This document shows positions 27,794-36,622 of a stretch of DNA of 64,000 nt, one piece after another; position 1 is the stretch's first letter; each line of letters begins with the position of its first letter. Position numbers and translations under genes: made by a program. The stretch is taken from the NCBI RefSeq assembly GCF_011604685.1, contig NZ_CP050063.1, positions 5,292,501-5,356,500 on the forward strand. The letters run 5' to 3'. The DNA comes from Spirosoma aureum (GTDB lineage Bacteria; Bacteroidota; Bacteroidia; Cytophagales; Spirosomataceae). The notes beneath the pieces are model-generated. The model was not told the DNA's origin. It was given only the letters and a program-made list of their open reading frames with translations, and searched no databases.

Positions 27794-28518
27794 GTATGCG
27801 CTGCCTGATCGTTGACGATGAGCCACTGGCCCATGACATTATCCTGAGTTACCTGGAGGATATTCCTTTTCTGGAAAATTGCGGGCACTGTTACAGAGCA
27901 ACGGAAGCGCTGGCGTTTTTAAGTACGCAAACCGTAGACCTTATTTTTCTGGATATTCGGATGCCTAAACTGAGCGGGCTGGATTTTCTACGAACCTTGC
28001 AGCACCAGCCGATTATTATCATTACCTCGGCTTACGAAGAGCATGCCCTGGAAAGTTTTGAGCTTGATGTTTGCGATTACCTGTTAAAACCGTTCCGTTT
28101 CGATCGCTTTCTAAAAGCGGCAAATCGTGCTCTGGCCATCCATTCATTAAAACAACAACCAGCCGTTTCTGCACCCGTAACCCACCCGGTTGTCAGTCAT
28201 GAACCGGCTAATATCTACATAAAAACGGATAAGAAATTCATCCAGATTACGCTGGATGAAGTATACTATCTGGAAAGCCTGGGTAATTATGTGAAAGTAT
28301 GGGAGAATCAGCAGTTTCTGCTAACTCCAAGAACATTAAGCAGTTTCGAGAGCCAGCTTTCCGGCGAAACGTTTATCCGCATCCACAAATCGTATATCCT
28401 CAATAGAAAGTTTGTGCATTACATTGAGGGGAATACCATTCACCTGACGAATGGCAAACAATTACCGCTTGGAAAAAACTACCGGCACGTCGTGAAGCAG
28501 CTCCTGAATCGACAATAA
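27790..28518 (+). CDS. LytTR-family response regulator
   Basis: 242 aa, start codon overlapping the stop of the kinase gene (ATGA), so coupled. The receiver domain (1-120) has the acidic pair VDDE (Asp9, Asp10), phosphoacceptor Asp55 in LIFLDIRMPKLSG, and LLKPFRFDRF. The LytTR DNA-binding domain covers about 145-240 (IYIKTDKKFIQITLDEVYYL, FIRIHKSYILN, LTNGKQLPLGKNY). It is expected to bind direct repeats, and such a pair lies upstream of its operon at 26227-26265. Confidence 0.94.
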   Translation: MSMRCLIVDDEPLAHDIILSYLEDIPFLENCGHCYRATEALAFLSTQTVDLIFLDIRMPKLSGLDFLRTLQHQPIIIITSAYEEHALESFELDVCDYLLKPFRFDRFLKAANRALAIHSLKQQPAVSAPVTHPVVSHEPANIYIKTDKKFIQITLDEVYYLESLGNYVKVWENQQFLLTPRTLSSFESQLSGETFIRIHKSYILNRKFVHYIEGNTIHLTNGKQLPLGKNYRHVVKQLLNRQ

Positions 28519-28569
28519 CCAAATACCGCTAGTCAGCATACACATGACATAGCTCCGAAACGGGAACAA

Positions 28570-28869
28570 TCAGGACTCATCGCCCTCCCATAGATCCTGA
28601 TATAGCTCCGGATGGCGTTTGAACTGAGCATGGACATAGGGACAGAGCGGTATGACCTTCAATTGATGCTGACGGGCATACTCCACCATGTACACCAACA
28701 GTTCATGAGCTAACCCCTTCCCTTCCTGTTCCGGTACAACCTCAGTATGATATACCGTCAGGTTAGAACCAGCGATGGCAATGACCATCTCGGCTATTTT
28801 TTCGTCTCCTTCCTCAATAAAGAATGAACCGTGTTTTTTTTCATTCAGTGTCAATTGTATATCTGCCAT
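28570..28869 (-). CDS. Small GNAT-like acetyltransferase (YjdJ type)
   Basis: 99 aa, the usual size of the short GNAT subclass. It shows the full minimal pattern: KIAEMVIAIAGSNLTVYHTE, then VVPEQEGKGLAHELLVYMVE with the acetyl-CoA loop EQEGKGLA, then LKVIPLCPYVHAQFKRHPEL, which is the most conserved block of this subclass. The substrate is unknown. It converges with the LytTR gene 51 bp away and is divergent from the SDR gene. Confidence 0.87.
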   Translation of the reverse strand: MADIQLTLNEKKHGSFFIEEGDEKIAEMVIAIAGSNLTVYHTEVVPEQEGKGLAHELLVYMVEYARQHQLKVIPLCPYVHAQFKRHPELYQDLWEGDES

Positions 28870-29123
28870 AAACGATGTCTATTTGCCAAGCATTTTGTTT
28901 TAAATAACAGTCTAAACCAACAGTTGCCAGTCTATTTTCGGCGACTACATCTCAAGTGTTAACCTAAGTAATAAAAGCAGAAGCCGTTCTTTTTCTCATA
29001 TACGATTTGTATTCATTCGTTAAGAGCCCCATTCAGCCCGGCATTATATCTGAGCATTTCGTATCCACCTTACCAGCATTAGATTCACTCCTGTTAATAG
29101 TGTACTCGTGATCAGCTAAATTA

Positions 29124-29174
29124 GTTCGGATAGCTATGTTGAAAAATTACCCTTTAGGTATACCTTAACCGAAC
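29124..29174. promoter_or_regulatory. Nested palindrome upstream of the SDR gene
   Basis: The 372-bp divergent gap between the small GNAT gene and the SDR gene has no supported open frame. It contains the perfect 10-bp palindrome aggtatacct at 29156-29165, 76 bp upstream of the SDR start, and around it a looser pair gttcgg (29124-29129) and ccgaac (29169-29174). A dimeric repressor site is possible; no regulator gene lies beside it. Confidence 0.3.
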
Positions 29175-29241
29175 GAGCTCTCCGCTGAACTGTCAACAGG
29201 AATTTCGTTCACAACACTTAAAACGCCAAAAACACACGCTT

Positions 29242-29994
29242 ATGAATCGTCTTCAGGATAAAGTAGCTGTCATTACGGGAGGAACCACGGGGATTGGCCT
29301 GGCAACTGCGAAAGAATTCATTGCCCAGGGAGCAAAAGTTATTATTACCGGCCGCAGTCAAGCCTCAGTAGATCAGGCCATTGCCGAACTTGGCGAACAG
29401 GCGTTTGGATTTATCTGGGATGCCATCGATTCGGGTGCTATTTATCGCTTCGCTGAATTCGTCCAGGAAAATTTTACCTCTATCGATATTATATTCATCA
29501 ATGCGGGAGTCGCTAAATTTGCCACCTTTGAGCAGATGACACCTGAAATTTTTGATGAAAGCGTCAATACGAATGTTAAAGGAGCGTATTTTACAATTCA
29601 GGCGCTGTTGCCTTTCATGGATAAGGGCGGCTCAATTGTGCTGAACACCTCAATAAACGCTCATATCGGTGCGCCCGGTGCCAGTGTTTATGCAGCAACC
29701 AAGGCAGCAGTACTGACAATGGCCAAAAATCTGTCTGTCGAACTGATCAGCCGGAACATTCGCGTCAATGCGATCAGCCCAGGTCCAATACAAACTCCCC
29801 TGCATACGTCCACTAAATTAGGGTTGTCGGAGCAACAAGTCAACGAGATGAATCAGGGAATTATTGAGAAGATTCCACTCCATCGCTTTGGTCGTCCGGA
29901 AGAAATTGCCAAAGTTGCCCTATTCTTCGCTTCCGACGATTCATCGTTTGTTGTGGGTGCCGAATTGATTGTTGATGGTGGTATGACTCTTTAA
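29242..29994 (+). CDS. Short-chain dehydrogenase/reductase (SDR)
   Basis: 250-aa classical SDR, NAD(P)H-dependent, cytosolic. The nucleotide-binding motif TGGTTGIG is at residues 13-20, NAG appears as INAGVAKF, the catalytic Ser lies in LNTSINAHIG and the Tyr-Lys pair in VYAATKAAVL. The segment NAISPGPIQTPLH and the end FVVGAELIVDGGMTL are typical. Arg39 after the second strand (GRSQAS) suggests NADPH preference. The substrate cannot be assigned. It is transcribed alone and ends at a hairpin. Confidence 0.9.
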   Translation: MNRLQDKVAVITGGTTGIGLATAKEFIAQGAKVIITGRSQASVDQAIAELGEQAFGFIWDAIDSGAIYRFAEFVQENFTSIDIIFINAGVAKFATFEQMTPEIFDESVNTNVKGAYFTIQALLPFMDKGGSIVLNTSINAHIGAPGASVYAATKAAVLTMAKNLSVELISRNIRVNAISPGPIQTPLHTSTKLGLSEQQVNEMNQGIIEKIPLHRFGRPEEIAKVALFFASDDSSFVVGAELIVDGGMTL

Positions 29995-30019
29995 TCGATG
30001 GACCGTCCATTGTAAATTC

Positions 30020-30067
30020 GTCGAATCGTTGCTCTTGGACTATACTGTCCAATAACAATGATTCGAC
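30020..30067. terminator. Hairpin between convergent SDR and GNAT genes
   Basis: Arms 30020-30040 and 30047-30067 pair at 18 of 21 positions around a 6-nt loop (tatact); two of the mismatches would be G-U pairs in one transcript. It lies 25 bp after the SDR stop and 28 bp from the GNAT stop, suiting a shared terminator. Confidence 0.6.
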
Positions 30068-30095
30068 ATGCTCAACGACCCAGATAAACGTCGAA

Positions 30096-30554
30096 TTAAC
30101 CCGCCGTTTTCTGAACGCCTGCTGATGCTGAGCCGACGGGTCGGCTCTTCGTTGCCGAACGAAGCGGCTTCCAGAACCGGATTGAATTGTCGTAAATTTC
30201 CCGCTTTAGCCCATACCCGTTTTTGTTCCAGAATGTACTTAAAGCCCGTTCATCGGCCGGGCTACTGGCAAACTGCGAAGGCACAAACTGGCCTCTGATC
30301 CAGTAAGCTCCCTGATTTCGAGCAAAGACTTCTACTGCTTTTACTAACTGACTACCGAATCCCTGCTGTCGATTGTCTTTATCGGGAATGACCAGTTGGT
30401 CCAGAAAAAAGTGAGGCTGTCCATCAAACCACACAGCATAACGTCTAAACTCCCCAGTGGCATAGCCAACAGTTTGGTTATAGTCATCCAATAAGTCAAG
30501 CCGATAGATCTGAGCACTCGACGAAGTTAGCTCTAATTCAATTCGTATGGTCAT
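30096..30554 (-). CDS. GNAT-family N-acetyltransferase
   Basis: 152 aa. Core motifs: FFLDQLVIPDKDNRQQGFGS with the acetyl-CoA loop RQQGFGSQ, VKAVEVFARNQGAYWIRG, and ALSTFWNKNGYGLKRE, the usual late Gly-Tyr/Phe motif. After IRFWKPL the protein continues for about 20 polar residues that look unlike the family, and this stretch contains a G+C-rich hairpin (30130-30147). The tail may be non-conserved or reflect loss of the original stop codon. The target is unknown. Confidence 0.83.
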   Translation of the reverse strand: MTIRIELELTSSSAQIYRLDLLDDYNQTVGYATGEFRRYAVWFDGQPHFFLDQLVIPDKDNRQQGFGSQLVKAVEVFARNQGAYWIRGQFVPSQFASSPADERALSTFWNKNGYGLKREIYDNSIRFWKPLRSATKSRPVGSASAGVQKTAG

Positions 30555-30810
30555 AGCAGGAAGAAATTTTATGATACAAATAAAACATAAAAACCCTCAG
30601 ACTACATCACACATATACTATAATATATTTCAGATTTATTCGACGCCCATACAATTCAAAAATGTTCGCTTCATAGGAGATACAAAACAATGTACTGATA
30701 TACAGGATATTATTAACAAACTTTAACAGTAGTAGCCTCGCAGTCGGGCAGTATCTTCCGTAGTTTTGGCAGCACCTTACACAAATACATTTCGCTAATT
30801 CTACATCGGT

Positions 30811-33765
30811 ATGCTGTTATTTAAACGATTGAACATCCTCGCAGGCTGGCTCGTTTTTGCTATCGCATTGACTACGTATGCGATGACCGTTGAGCGTACA
30901 GCCAGTTTCTGGGACTGTGGCGAATTCATTGCCTCGTCCTTCAAACTTCAGGTTCCTCATCCGCCAGGAGCCCCTTTATTTCTACTTCTGGGCCGTATTT
31001 TCTCGATGCTTTCCCTGGGTGATCTCACTCAGGTCGCCTACTGGATCAACATGGGCTCGGCACTGGCCAGCGCGTTCACTATTCTGTTCCTGTTCTGGAC
31101 CATTACGCTATTGTCTCAGAAATTAATGGGTACAGCAGAAAATGAGTATACCAACGCCGATACCGCCCTGATCATTGGCAGCAGTACCATTGGAGCCTTA
31201 GCGTATACATTCTCCGATACCTTCTGGTTCTCTGCCGTAGAAGCTGAAGTATATAGCATGTCCTCGTTTTTTACGGCCATTGTCATCTGGGCAGCCTTCA
31301 AATGGGAACGCATTGACGATCAGGCAACTGCCAATCGTTGGCTGGTTTTTATTGCTTATCTTATTGGCCTGTCGATCGGTGTTCACCTGTTGAATCTGGT
31401 CATCCTTCCCGTACTGGCTCTCATCTATTATTTCAAAAAATATCCCCAGCCTACTTTCTGGGGAGGTATAATGGCTCTGAGTATTGGCCTGGTTGCCCTG
31501 GGAATCATCAATGCGTCGATTCCGGGGTTGCCTGCGCTTGCTTTCACCGTCGAACGAGTGTTCGTTAATTCCTTTGGCCTACCGTTCAATTCGGGTGTCA
31601 TTTTCTTCACGGTATTACTGCTGGGGGGTATGGCATCGGGCATTATCTGGTCGATTCGCCGGAAATGGGTAACCCTGAATACATCACTCCTTGCCCTGGC
31701 GTTCCTGCTAATTGGTTACACGTCGTATCTACAGGTATTGGTACGGGCTAGCTTCAATCCGCCAATCAATGAAAATGCGCCATCCGATGTGATCAATTTC
31801 CGGGCGTATCAGGGGCGGGAACAATACGGTAGTCGCTCCCTGCTTTATGGACCTTTATTTACCGCCCGACCCATCGATCAGAAAAAAGGAGCGCCAATGT
31901 GGAAAAAAGAAGGCAATAAATACGTCATCTTCGACTATCAGCCCGAGTATATCTATGCCCTCGGTGATGAACTATTATTTCCTCGGCTATACAGCAGTCA
32001 GCTCAGCCATCCGCAGCTTTATCGACAGATGTTAGGGCTGGCCGAAGGGCAGAAACCGACCATGATCGACAATCTGAAGTTTCTGTTTACCTATCAGTTA
32101 GGCCACATGTGGGGACGATACCTGATGTGGAATTTTGCCGGGCGCGAAAGCGACGAAGAGGGAGCAGGCTATCTTTTGCCCTGGTCATCGGACCAGAACG
32201 TGCCCAACCTGTTGAAAGCGAACAAAGCCCGCGACAATTTTTATATGCTGCCGTTTCTGCTGGGCCTCTTCGGCATTGTCTTTCAGTACGTTCGTCGACG
32301 GCACGACTTGGTGGTCGTTGTATTATTGTTCCTGATAACGGGTATTGGTCTGCAAATTTTTCTCAACTCTCCACCGTCGGAACCACGCGAACGGGATTAT
32401 ATCTACGTTGGCTCGTTCTATTTCTTTGCCATCTGGCTGGGGTTAGGTGTCATGGCGGTTGCCGAGGTTATTCGGACCTATCTGAAATCAGCCACAGTAC
32501 GCAACGAACTGGTTTTGGGCCTGTGCCTGCTGGTTCCGGTTCTCATGTGCGTGAAAAGCTGGGATAATCACAACCGCGACCACCGCTTCCACTCAGTTGA
32601 TTTCGCTAAAAATATGCTCAATTCGTGTGCGCCCAATGCCATTCTGTTTACGGAGGGCGATAACGATACCTTTCCGCTCTGGTACGTGCAGGAGGTAGAA
32701 GGGTTCCGTCGCGACATACGGGTCTGCAACCTCAGTCTTCTGGGCACCGAGTGGTACATCCAGCAGATGAAACGAAAGACGTATGAGTCAGATGCGGTCC
32801 CCATGTCGCTGGAGTTCGATCAGTTCAACAAGGGTAAAAATGATATTATACCTTTCTATGAAGTACCAGGAGTCAAAAACGGCATTGATCTCAAGCAGTA
32901 TATCAACCTGGTCAAAACAAATAGCCCGGCCATTCAGGTCCCCCTGACCAGTGGGGATATGACTAATATTTTACCGTCGTCGGTGCTCTTCCTGCCTATT
33001 GACAAAAAGGTTGTCGATAACGCAAAGTTCGTTCCTGCGTCACTGAGACCCTTTATGAAAGACACTCTACAGTGGACCATTGGCAAAAAAGACCTGTACA
33101 AACCTGATCTGGTCATGCTCGATATGATTGCTACAAATAACTGGCAACGCCCCATCTATTTCTCGAGCACGCTGGCCAACGATCATTACCTGAACATGAA
33201 AAATTACATGCAGCTGGAAGGCTATACGTATCGGTTAATGCCAGTAGCCGTTCCGGGAGCAACGGATGGCTATGTAAATTCCGACATCATGTTTACCAAT
33301 ATGATGCACAAAACCTACTGGCGGGAGTTTGATAACCCAAACGTATATTATGACGAGACCTACAAAGGTCCACCCGTGATCTCAGCCCGGATTGCGTTCT
33401 TCCGGCTGGCCGATCAGCTGATTCGAGAAGGGAAAACCGACAAAGCCCGTCAAGTGCTCAATTATTCGTTAAAAGTTATGCCGGACAAGAGCATTCCCTA
33501 CGACCAGATTTCGTCGAATTATGTCCGGTTTCTGTTTGCCGTAAATAACACGAAGGAAGCCCTGACCATTGCCGATACCATGGCCACCCGCGCCGACCAG
33601 AATCTCACATATGCCCGAAGCGGGCAGGGGCAATTTGGCAGTCCACAGGGCGATCTATACGTGCTTCAAACTATTGTCGAAGCCTGCAAGGAAGTCCGAC
33701 AGGAGACAGCCGCTACCAGGTATGAAGCCATTTTCCAGCGGCATCTCACTGCCTTTGGCGGTTAG
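30811..33765 (+). CDS. DUF2723-family membrane protein, glycosyltransferase-like (TMEM260 relative)
   Basis: 984 aa. The N-terminal 540 residues hold about 11 membrane helices; the first loop has the family signature WDCGEFI (Asp35, Glu38) and VPHPPGAP (about 49-55), where acidic residues are expected to act as in GT-C glycosyltransferases. The soluble C-terminal half (from about 580) includes LFTEGDNDTFPLWYVQEVEG and a helical repeat-like end. Animal TMEM260 of this family is an O-mannosyltransferase; a role in protein glycosylation here is inference. It is a single gene and is followed by a hairpin. Confidence 0.88.
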   Translation: MLLFKRLNILAGWLVFAIALTTYAMTVERTASFWDCGEFIASSFKLQVPHPPGAPLFLLLGRIFSMLSLGDLTQVAYWINMGSALASAFTILFLFWTITLLSQKLMGTAENEYTNADTALIIGSSTIGALAYTFSDTFWFSAVEAEVYSMSSFFTAIVIWAAFKWERIDDQATANRWLVFIAYLIGLSIGVHLLNLVILPVLALIYYFKKYPQPTFWGGIMALSIGLVALGIINASIPGLPALAFTVERVFVNSFGLPFNSGVIFFTVLLLGGMASGIIWSIRRKWVTLNTSLLALAFLLIGYTSYLQVLVRASFNPPINENAPSDVINFRAYQGREQYGSRSLLYGPLFTARPIDQKKGAPMWKKEGNKYVIFDYQPEYIYALGDELLFPRLYSSQLSHPQLYRQMLGLAEGQKPTMIDNLKFLFTYQLGHMWGRYLMWNFAGRESDEEGAGYLLPWSSDQNVPNLLKANKARDNFYMLPFLLGLFGIVFQYVRRRHDLVVVVLLFLITGIGLQIFLNSPPSEPRERDYIYVGSFYFFAIWLGLGVMAVAEVIRTYLKSATVRNELVLGLCLLVPVLMCVKSWDNHNRDHRFHSVDFAKNMLNSCAPNAILFTEGDNDTFPLWYVQEVEGFRRDIRVCNLSLLGTEWYIQQMKRKTYESDAVPMSLEFDQFNKGKNDIIPFYEVPGVKNGIDLKQYINLVKTNSPAIQVPLTSGDMTNILPSSVLFLPIDKKVVDNAKFVPASLRPFMKDTLQWTIGKKDLYKPDLVMLDMIATNNWQRPIYFSSTLANDHYLNMKNYMQLEGYTYRLMPVAVPGATDGYVNSDIMFTNMMHKTYWREFDNPNVYYDETYKGPPVISARIAFFRLADQLIREGKTDKARQVLNYSLKVMPDKSIPYDQISSNYVRFLFAVNNTKEALTIADTMATRADQNLTYARSGQGQFGSPQGDLYVLQTIVEACKEVRQETAATRYEAIFQRHLTAFGG

Positions 33766-33779
33766 TACTTGATTGCATT

Positions 33780-33814
33780 CAGGAGTCCGGTGGGCAAAGT
33801 CAACCGGGCTCCTG
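33780..33814. terminator. Terminator after the DUF2723 gene
   Basis: Arms 33780-33791 (caggagtccggt) and 33803-33814 (accgggctcctg) pair at 11 of 12 positions with an 11-nt loop, 15 bp past the stop codon. A short T-run follows on the plus strand. The downstream gene converges. Confidence 0.65.
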
Positions 33815-33870
33815 TTTGGAGCCTGACTTCCGACGATCAATTCGCGATGAATTAGGCTACGTTCTGAAAG

Positions 33871-34623
33871 CTAATACAGCTTCACTTTATAGCGATAGCG
33901 ACCCCTAAAATACTCCCGCATTTTGATCACTTCCCTCGATTGATCGGAAATCCAGAAGGTTGCAAAAGCGCCCTGTTGCCCATAATCTATTTTCAGCAGC
34001 CAGCAATTGATTTTAGTCATGCCGCTAATCGGCAACTCTTCCTTCCCGGTTACTGTCAGGCGGTAGTAATTTGAGGTTGGGGCCCCTGGCTCATAAAAAG
34101 CCAGCGCAAACTCCTGACCTATTTTCTTAAACGGCAGGAGCGGCAGAATTTCCAGGTCCATCGGGAACTCAAAAGCTGGCGGATTCATGACAACGTTGAA
34201 TGTGCTGTCTTTGGCCGTTCGTCGGTTGGCGGGAGGAATGGTGACGGTGTTCCCGGTAAAGACAAAGTTGCGGCTCCCACGCTTCGTAAAGGTAGCCTCA
34301 TGCGTTAACGGTGCCAGCGACGACAGTAAACCCGTTGCCGTAACATGCGCGAGCAACGAATCTTTCTGAAACCATGTCCAGTCAAACTCATAGATTTTCT
34401 GGCCGGTAGCTGATTTGCCGAATCGAATGGTCCGGTCCCAGATGTCGGCGGAGGTTAATCGTTTGCCGGTACTATCTTCAAAAAACACTGCGTAGGAGCG
34501 TTTGGCTTCTTTAAAAGCCGCCCTATTCAGTTTCAGACTAGCGGTGTTGATGGTATCGATCTGAGCCTCGGCCGTTAGGAAAAAACCACAAGACAGAAGG
34601 GTTAGTATAAGAAGTTGTTTCAT
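33871..34623 (-). CDS. Exported protein of unknown function (DUF3108-like)
   Basis: 250 aa with a signal peptide (MKQLLILTLLSCGFFLTAEA). The remainder is strand-rich, with no membrane segment: FKEAKRSYAVFFEDSTGK, YEFDWTWFQKDSLLAHVTAT, FAFYEPG-like stretch near residue 175 and INCWLLKIDYG near 210. The pattern, including the late strand YGQQGAFATFWISDQSREVI, recalls the DUF3108 fold, thought to sit in the periplasm, but the match is by eye only. No partner gene lies beside it. Confidence 0.7.
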   Translation of the reverse strand: MKQLLILTLLSCGFFLTAEAQIDTINTASLKLNRAAFKEAKRSYAVFFEDSTGKRLTSADIWDRTIRFGKSATGQKIYEFDWTWFQKDSLLAHVTATGLLSSLAPLTHEATFTKRGSRNFVFTGNTVTIPPANRRTAKDSTFNVVMNPPAFEFPMDLEILPLLPFKKIGQEFALAFYEPGAPTSNYYRLTVTGKEELPISGMTKINCWLLKIDYGQQGAFATFWISDQSREVIKMREYFRGRYRYKVKLY

Positions 34624-34907
34624 TGATCAAGGAGTATGATAGAGCAAATCGGTCGCAAGTTATAGACCGCATGACCTCATAGCAGGGCAAATTCGTCTAT
34701 CGTACTACTTCGCTGATATTGGAAGGTATTTCACGGATGAGTGGCTTACCGGTTGGCTTTTATTCGCTACTTCACAGCTCTCCAAACGGGAGTAATCGAA
34801 AGACATTTAGGAAAAAGGCCTAATTCTATGAATTTCAGCGTTTTTATCGCTTAATTCGCTTAACTCTCTTTTTTATCGTATTCATCTGCTGAAACTTAAC
34901 CTACTGC

Positions 34908-35495
34908 ATGACCGAACTTGGTGTATTAGGCCACGCACTGAACGCCTTTGCTGAAATAGATGAAGAGTCCTTTGCCCTCTCTATTCCCTACTGGCAAAAA
35001 AGAACATACCAGAAAGGCGAATTTTATAATGAATACAAAAACGTTTGCAAGCACCTCGGCTTTATTCTCAATGGCATTTTCAGAGCCTATTGCATAAACG
35101 ATAAAACCGGCGAAGAAAAGAACGTTTTCTTTTTTTCGACAAACCAGGTTGTCGTTTCGTACAAGAGTTTTATTAATCAGACGCCCTGCAATTATTATAC
35201 GGAATCCATGGTCGATTCCACGATTCTATACATTCATATCAATCACCTGCTTGAGCTATATCAGCGCTCACACCAGTGGGAGCGATTTGGCCGATTAGTT
35301 GCCGAACGGGCTTTCAATATCGCCATGACCCGAACAGAGGATTTTCTTTTTCAAACACCTGAACAACGGTATCTGGATCTTATCGAACAGCATCCTGATA
35401 TTTTCCAGGCCATTCCGCTCTATCATATATCATCGTACCTTGGCATTCAGGGGCCTTCGTTAAGCCGTATTAGGAAAAGATTATCGGTTCGGTAA
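34908..35495 (+). CDS. Crp/Fnr-family transcriptional regulator
   Basis: 195 aa, the normal size of Bacteroidetes members. The cyclic-nucleotide-binding-like barrel covers about 20-120 (YQKGEFYNEYKNVCKHLGFI, LNGIFRAYCINDKTGEEKNV), followed by the dimer helix (RFGRLVAERAFNIAMTRTED) and a winged helix (DIFQAIPLYHISSYLGIQG, PSLSRIRKRL). The barrel lacks an obvious phosphate-binding Arg-Ser pair for cAMP, as is common in this group, so the ligand is unknown. The next gene, an alpha/beta hydrolase 135 bp downstream on the same strand, is a possible target. Confidence 0.9.
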   Translation: MTELGVLGHALNAFAEIDEESFALSIPYWQKRTYQKGEFYNEYKNVCKHLGFILNGIFRAYCINDKTGEEKNVFFFSTNQVVVSYKSFINQTPCNYYTESMVDSTILYIHINHLLELYQRSHQWERFGRLVAERAFNIAMTRTEDFLFQTPEQRYLDLIEQHPDIFQAIPLYHISSYLGIQGPSLSRIRKRLSVR

Positions 35496-35630
35496 CCGAT
35501 TTTAACCTGGGTTAATATTCTTGTCAGCACACTTGTTGACTTTTGTCCCGTTCAATGAGCAGATAAACAGTGCTCTAGTGCAGCAGTATCGTAAGTTTCT
35601 CTTTTTATAAACCATTTACCCCCTTGAATC

Positions 35631-36419
35631 ATGGAAACCAGTAAAACCAAGACCATTGTATTTGTAACCGGAGCCTTTGTCACGCATCATGGCTGGAAGG
35701 ATTGGCAAACCTATTTTGAAAGCAAAGGGTATACAACCCTTGCACCGCCGTGGCCGTATAAAGATGGTACGGCTGCCGAGTTGCGGGCCAGGCAGCCGAA
35801 CGACACCGATCTGGCGGCTTTAACCCTGTCTCATCTGGTCGATCATTATGCGGACATTGTTAAAGCGCTTCCCGAAAAACCAATCATCATCGGCCATTCG
35901 CTGGGTGGATTGATTACCCAGATTCTAATCAATCGGGATTTGGGCGTTGCAGGGGTCGCGATTCACTCGGTTCCGCCACAGGGTGTTATTCCCTATGAGT
36001 TTTCGTTTCTGAAAGCGGGCTGGAAGGCGCTTGGGTTATTTACATCCCTTGATGAAACGTACTTAATGTCTTTTGAAGATTGGCAGTATGCATTTGTCAA
36101 CGAGATGTCTCTGGAAGATCAGGAGAAAGCCTATGAAGAAAATACGATTCCCGAATCAAAAACGGTGGCCAGAGGAGGCCTGACCAGTGCCGCTCATGTG
36201 GATTTTGAGAAACAACATCCCCCCCTGCTCCTAACGTCGGGCAGTATCGATAACATCATACCGCCCCACCTGAATAAACGGAATTTCAAGGCTTACGAAC
36301 AGAATGGTTCGGTACTGGAATACAAAGAGTTTGAAGGACGCAATCACTTTGTAGTTGGACAACCTACCTGGAAAGAGGATGCCGATTATATTCTGGAGTG
36401 GTTGGCTAAAAATGCGTAA
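35631..36419 (+). CDS. Alpha/beta-fold hydrolase
   Basis: 262 aa, cytosolic (no signal peptide). The nucleophile elbow is IIIGHSLGGLI with Ser90; likely triad partners are Asp207 in LLTSGSIDNIIPP and His239 in FEGRNHFVVGQP. The oxyanion region TGAFVTHHGWKDWQ is that of small esterase or haloperoxidase-like members. The substrate is unknown. A long inverted repeat starts 9 bp after the stop codon. Confidence 0.87.
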   Translation: METSKTKTIVFVTGAFVTHHGWKDWQTYFESKGYTTLAPPWPYKDGTAAELRARQPNDTDLAALTLSHLVDHYADIVKALPEKPIIIGHSLGGLITQILINRDLGVAGVAIHSVPPQGVIPYEFSFLKAGWKALGLFTSLDETYLMSFEDWQYAFVNEMSLEDQEKAYEENTIPESKTVARGGLTSAAHVDFEKQHPPLLLTSGSIDNIIPPHLNKRNFKAYEQNGSVLEYKEFEGRNHFVVGQPTWKEDADYILEWLAKNA

Positions 36420-36428
36420 ATAAATAGC

Positions 36429-36503
36429 GTTGAATTCAAGACAAAGGCACAAAGGGGCGGAGTATTATCTCTGTTCTCTTTGTGCCTCTGTCTTGAATTC
36501 AAC
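36429..36503. repeat. Long intergenic inverted repeat (26-bp arms)
   Basis: Arms 36429-36454 and 36478-36503 match at 25 of 26 positions around a 23-bp centre. It begins 9 bp after the alpha/beta hydrolase gene and precedes a gene on the same strand. Termination is possible, yet the arms are longer than needed and no T-run follows, so it could also be a dispersed palindromic element. Confidence 0.75.
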
Positions 36504-36622
36504 AACATTAGAATGTTTTATTGGCCGATCAACCTATACTTTATAGACGATACCGCGCTAATATTAACAGTCAATTCAATTCTTTCTAAACTTTCGCTTA
36601 ACAGATAAAAACTGCGAATGCC

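Noticed and set aside
30761..30768. tagttttg as a -7 element of the DUF2723 promoter
   Set aside because: It matches TAnnTTTG exactly, but no TTTG or TTG lies at a fitting distance upstream.
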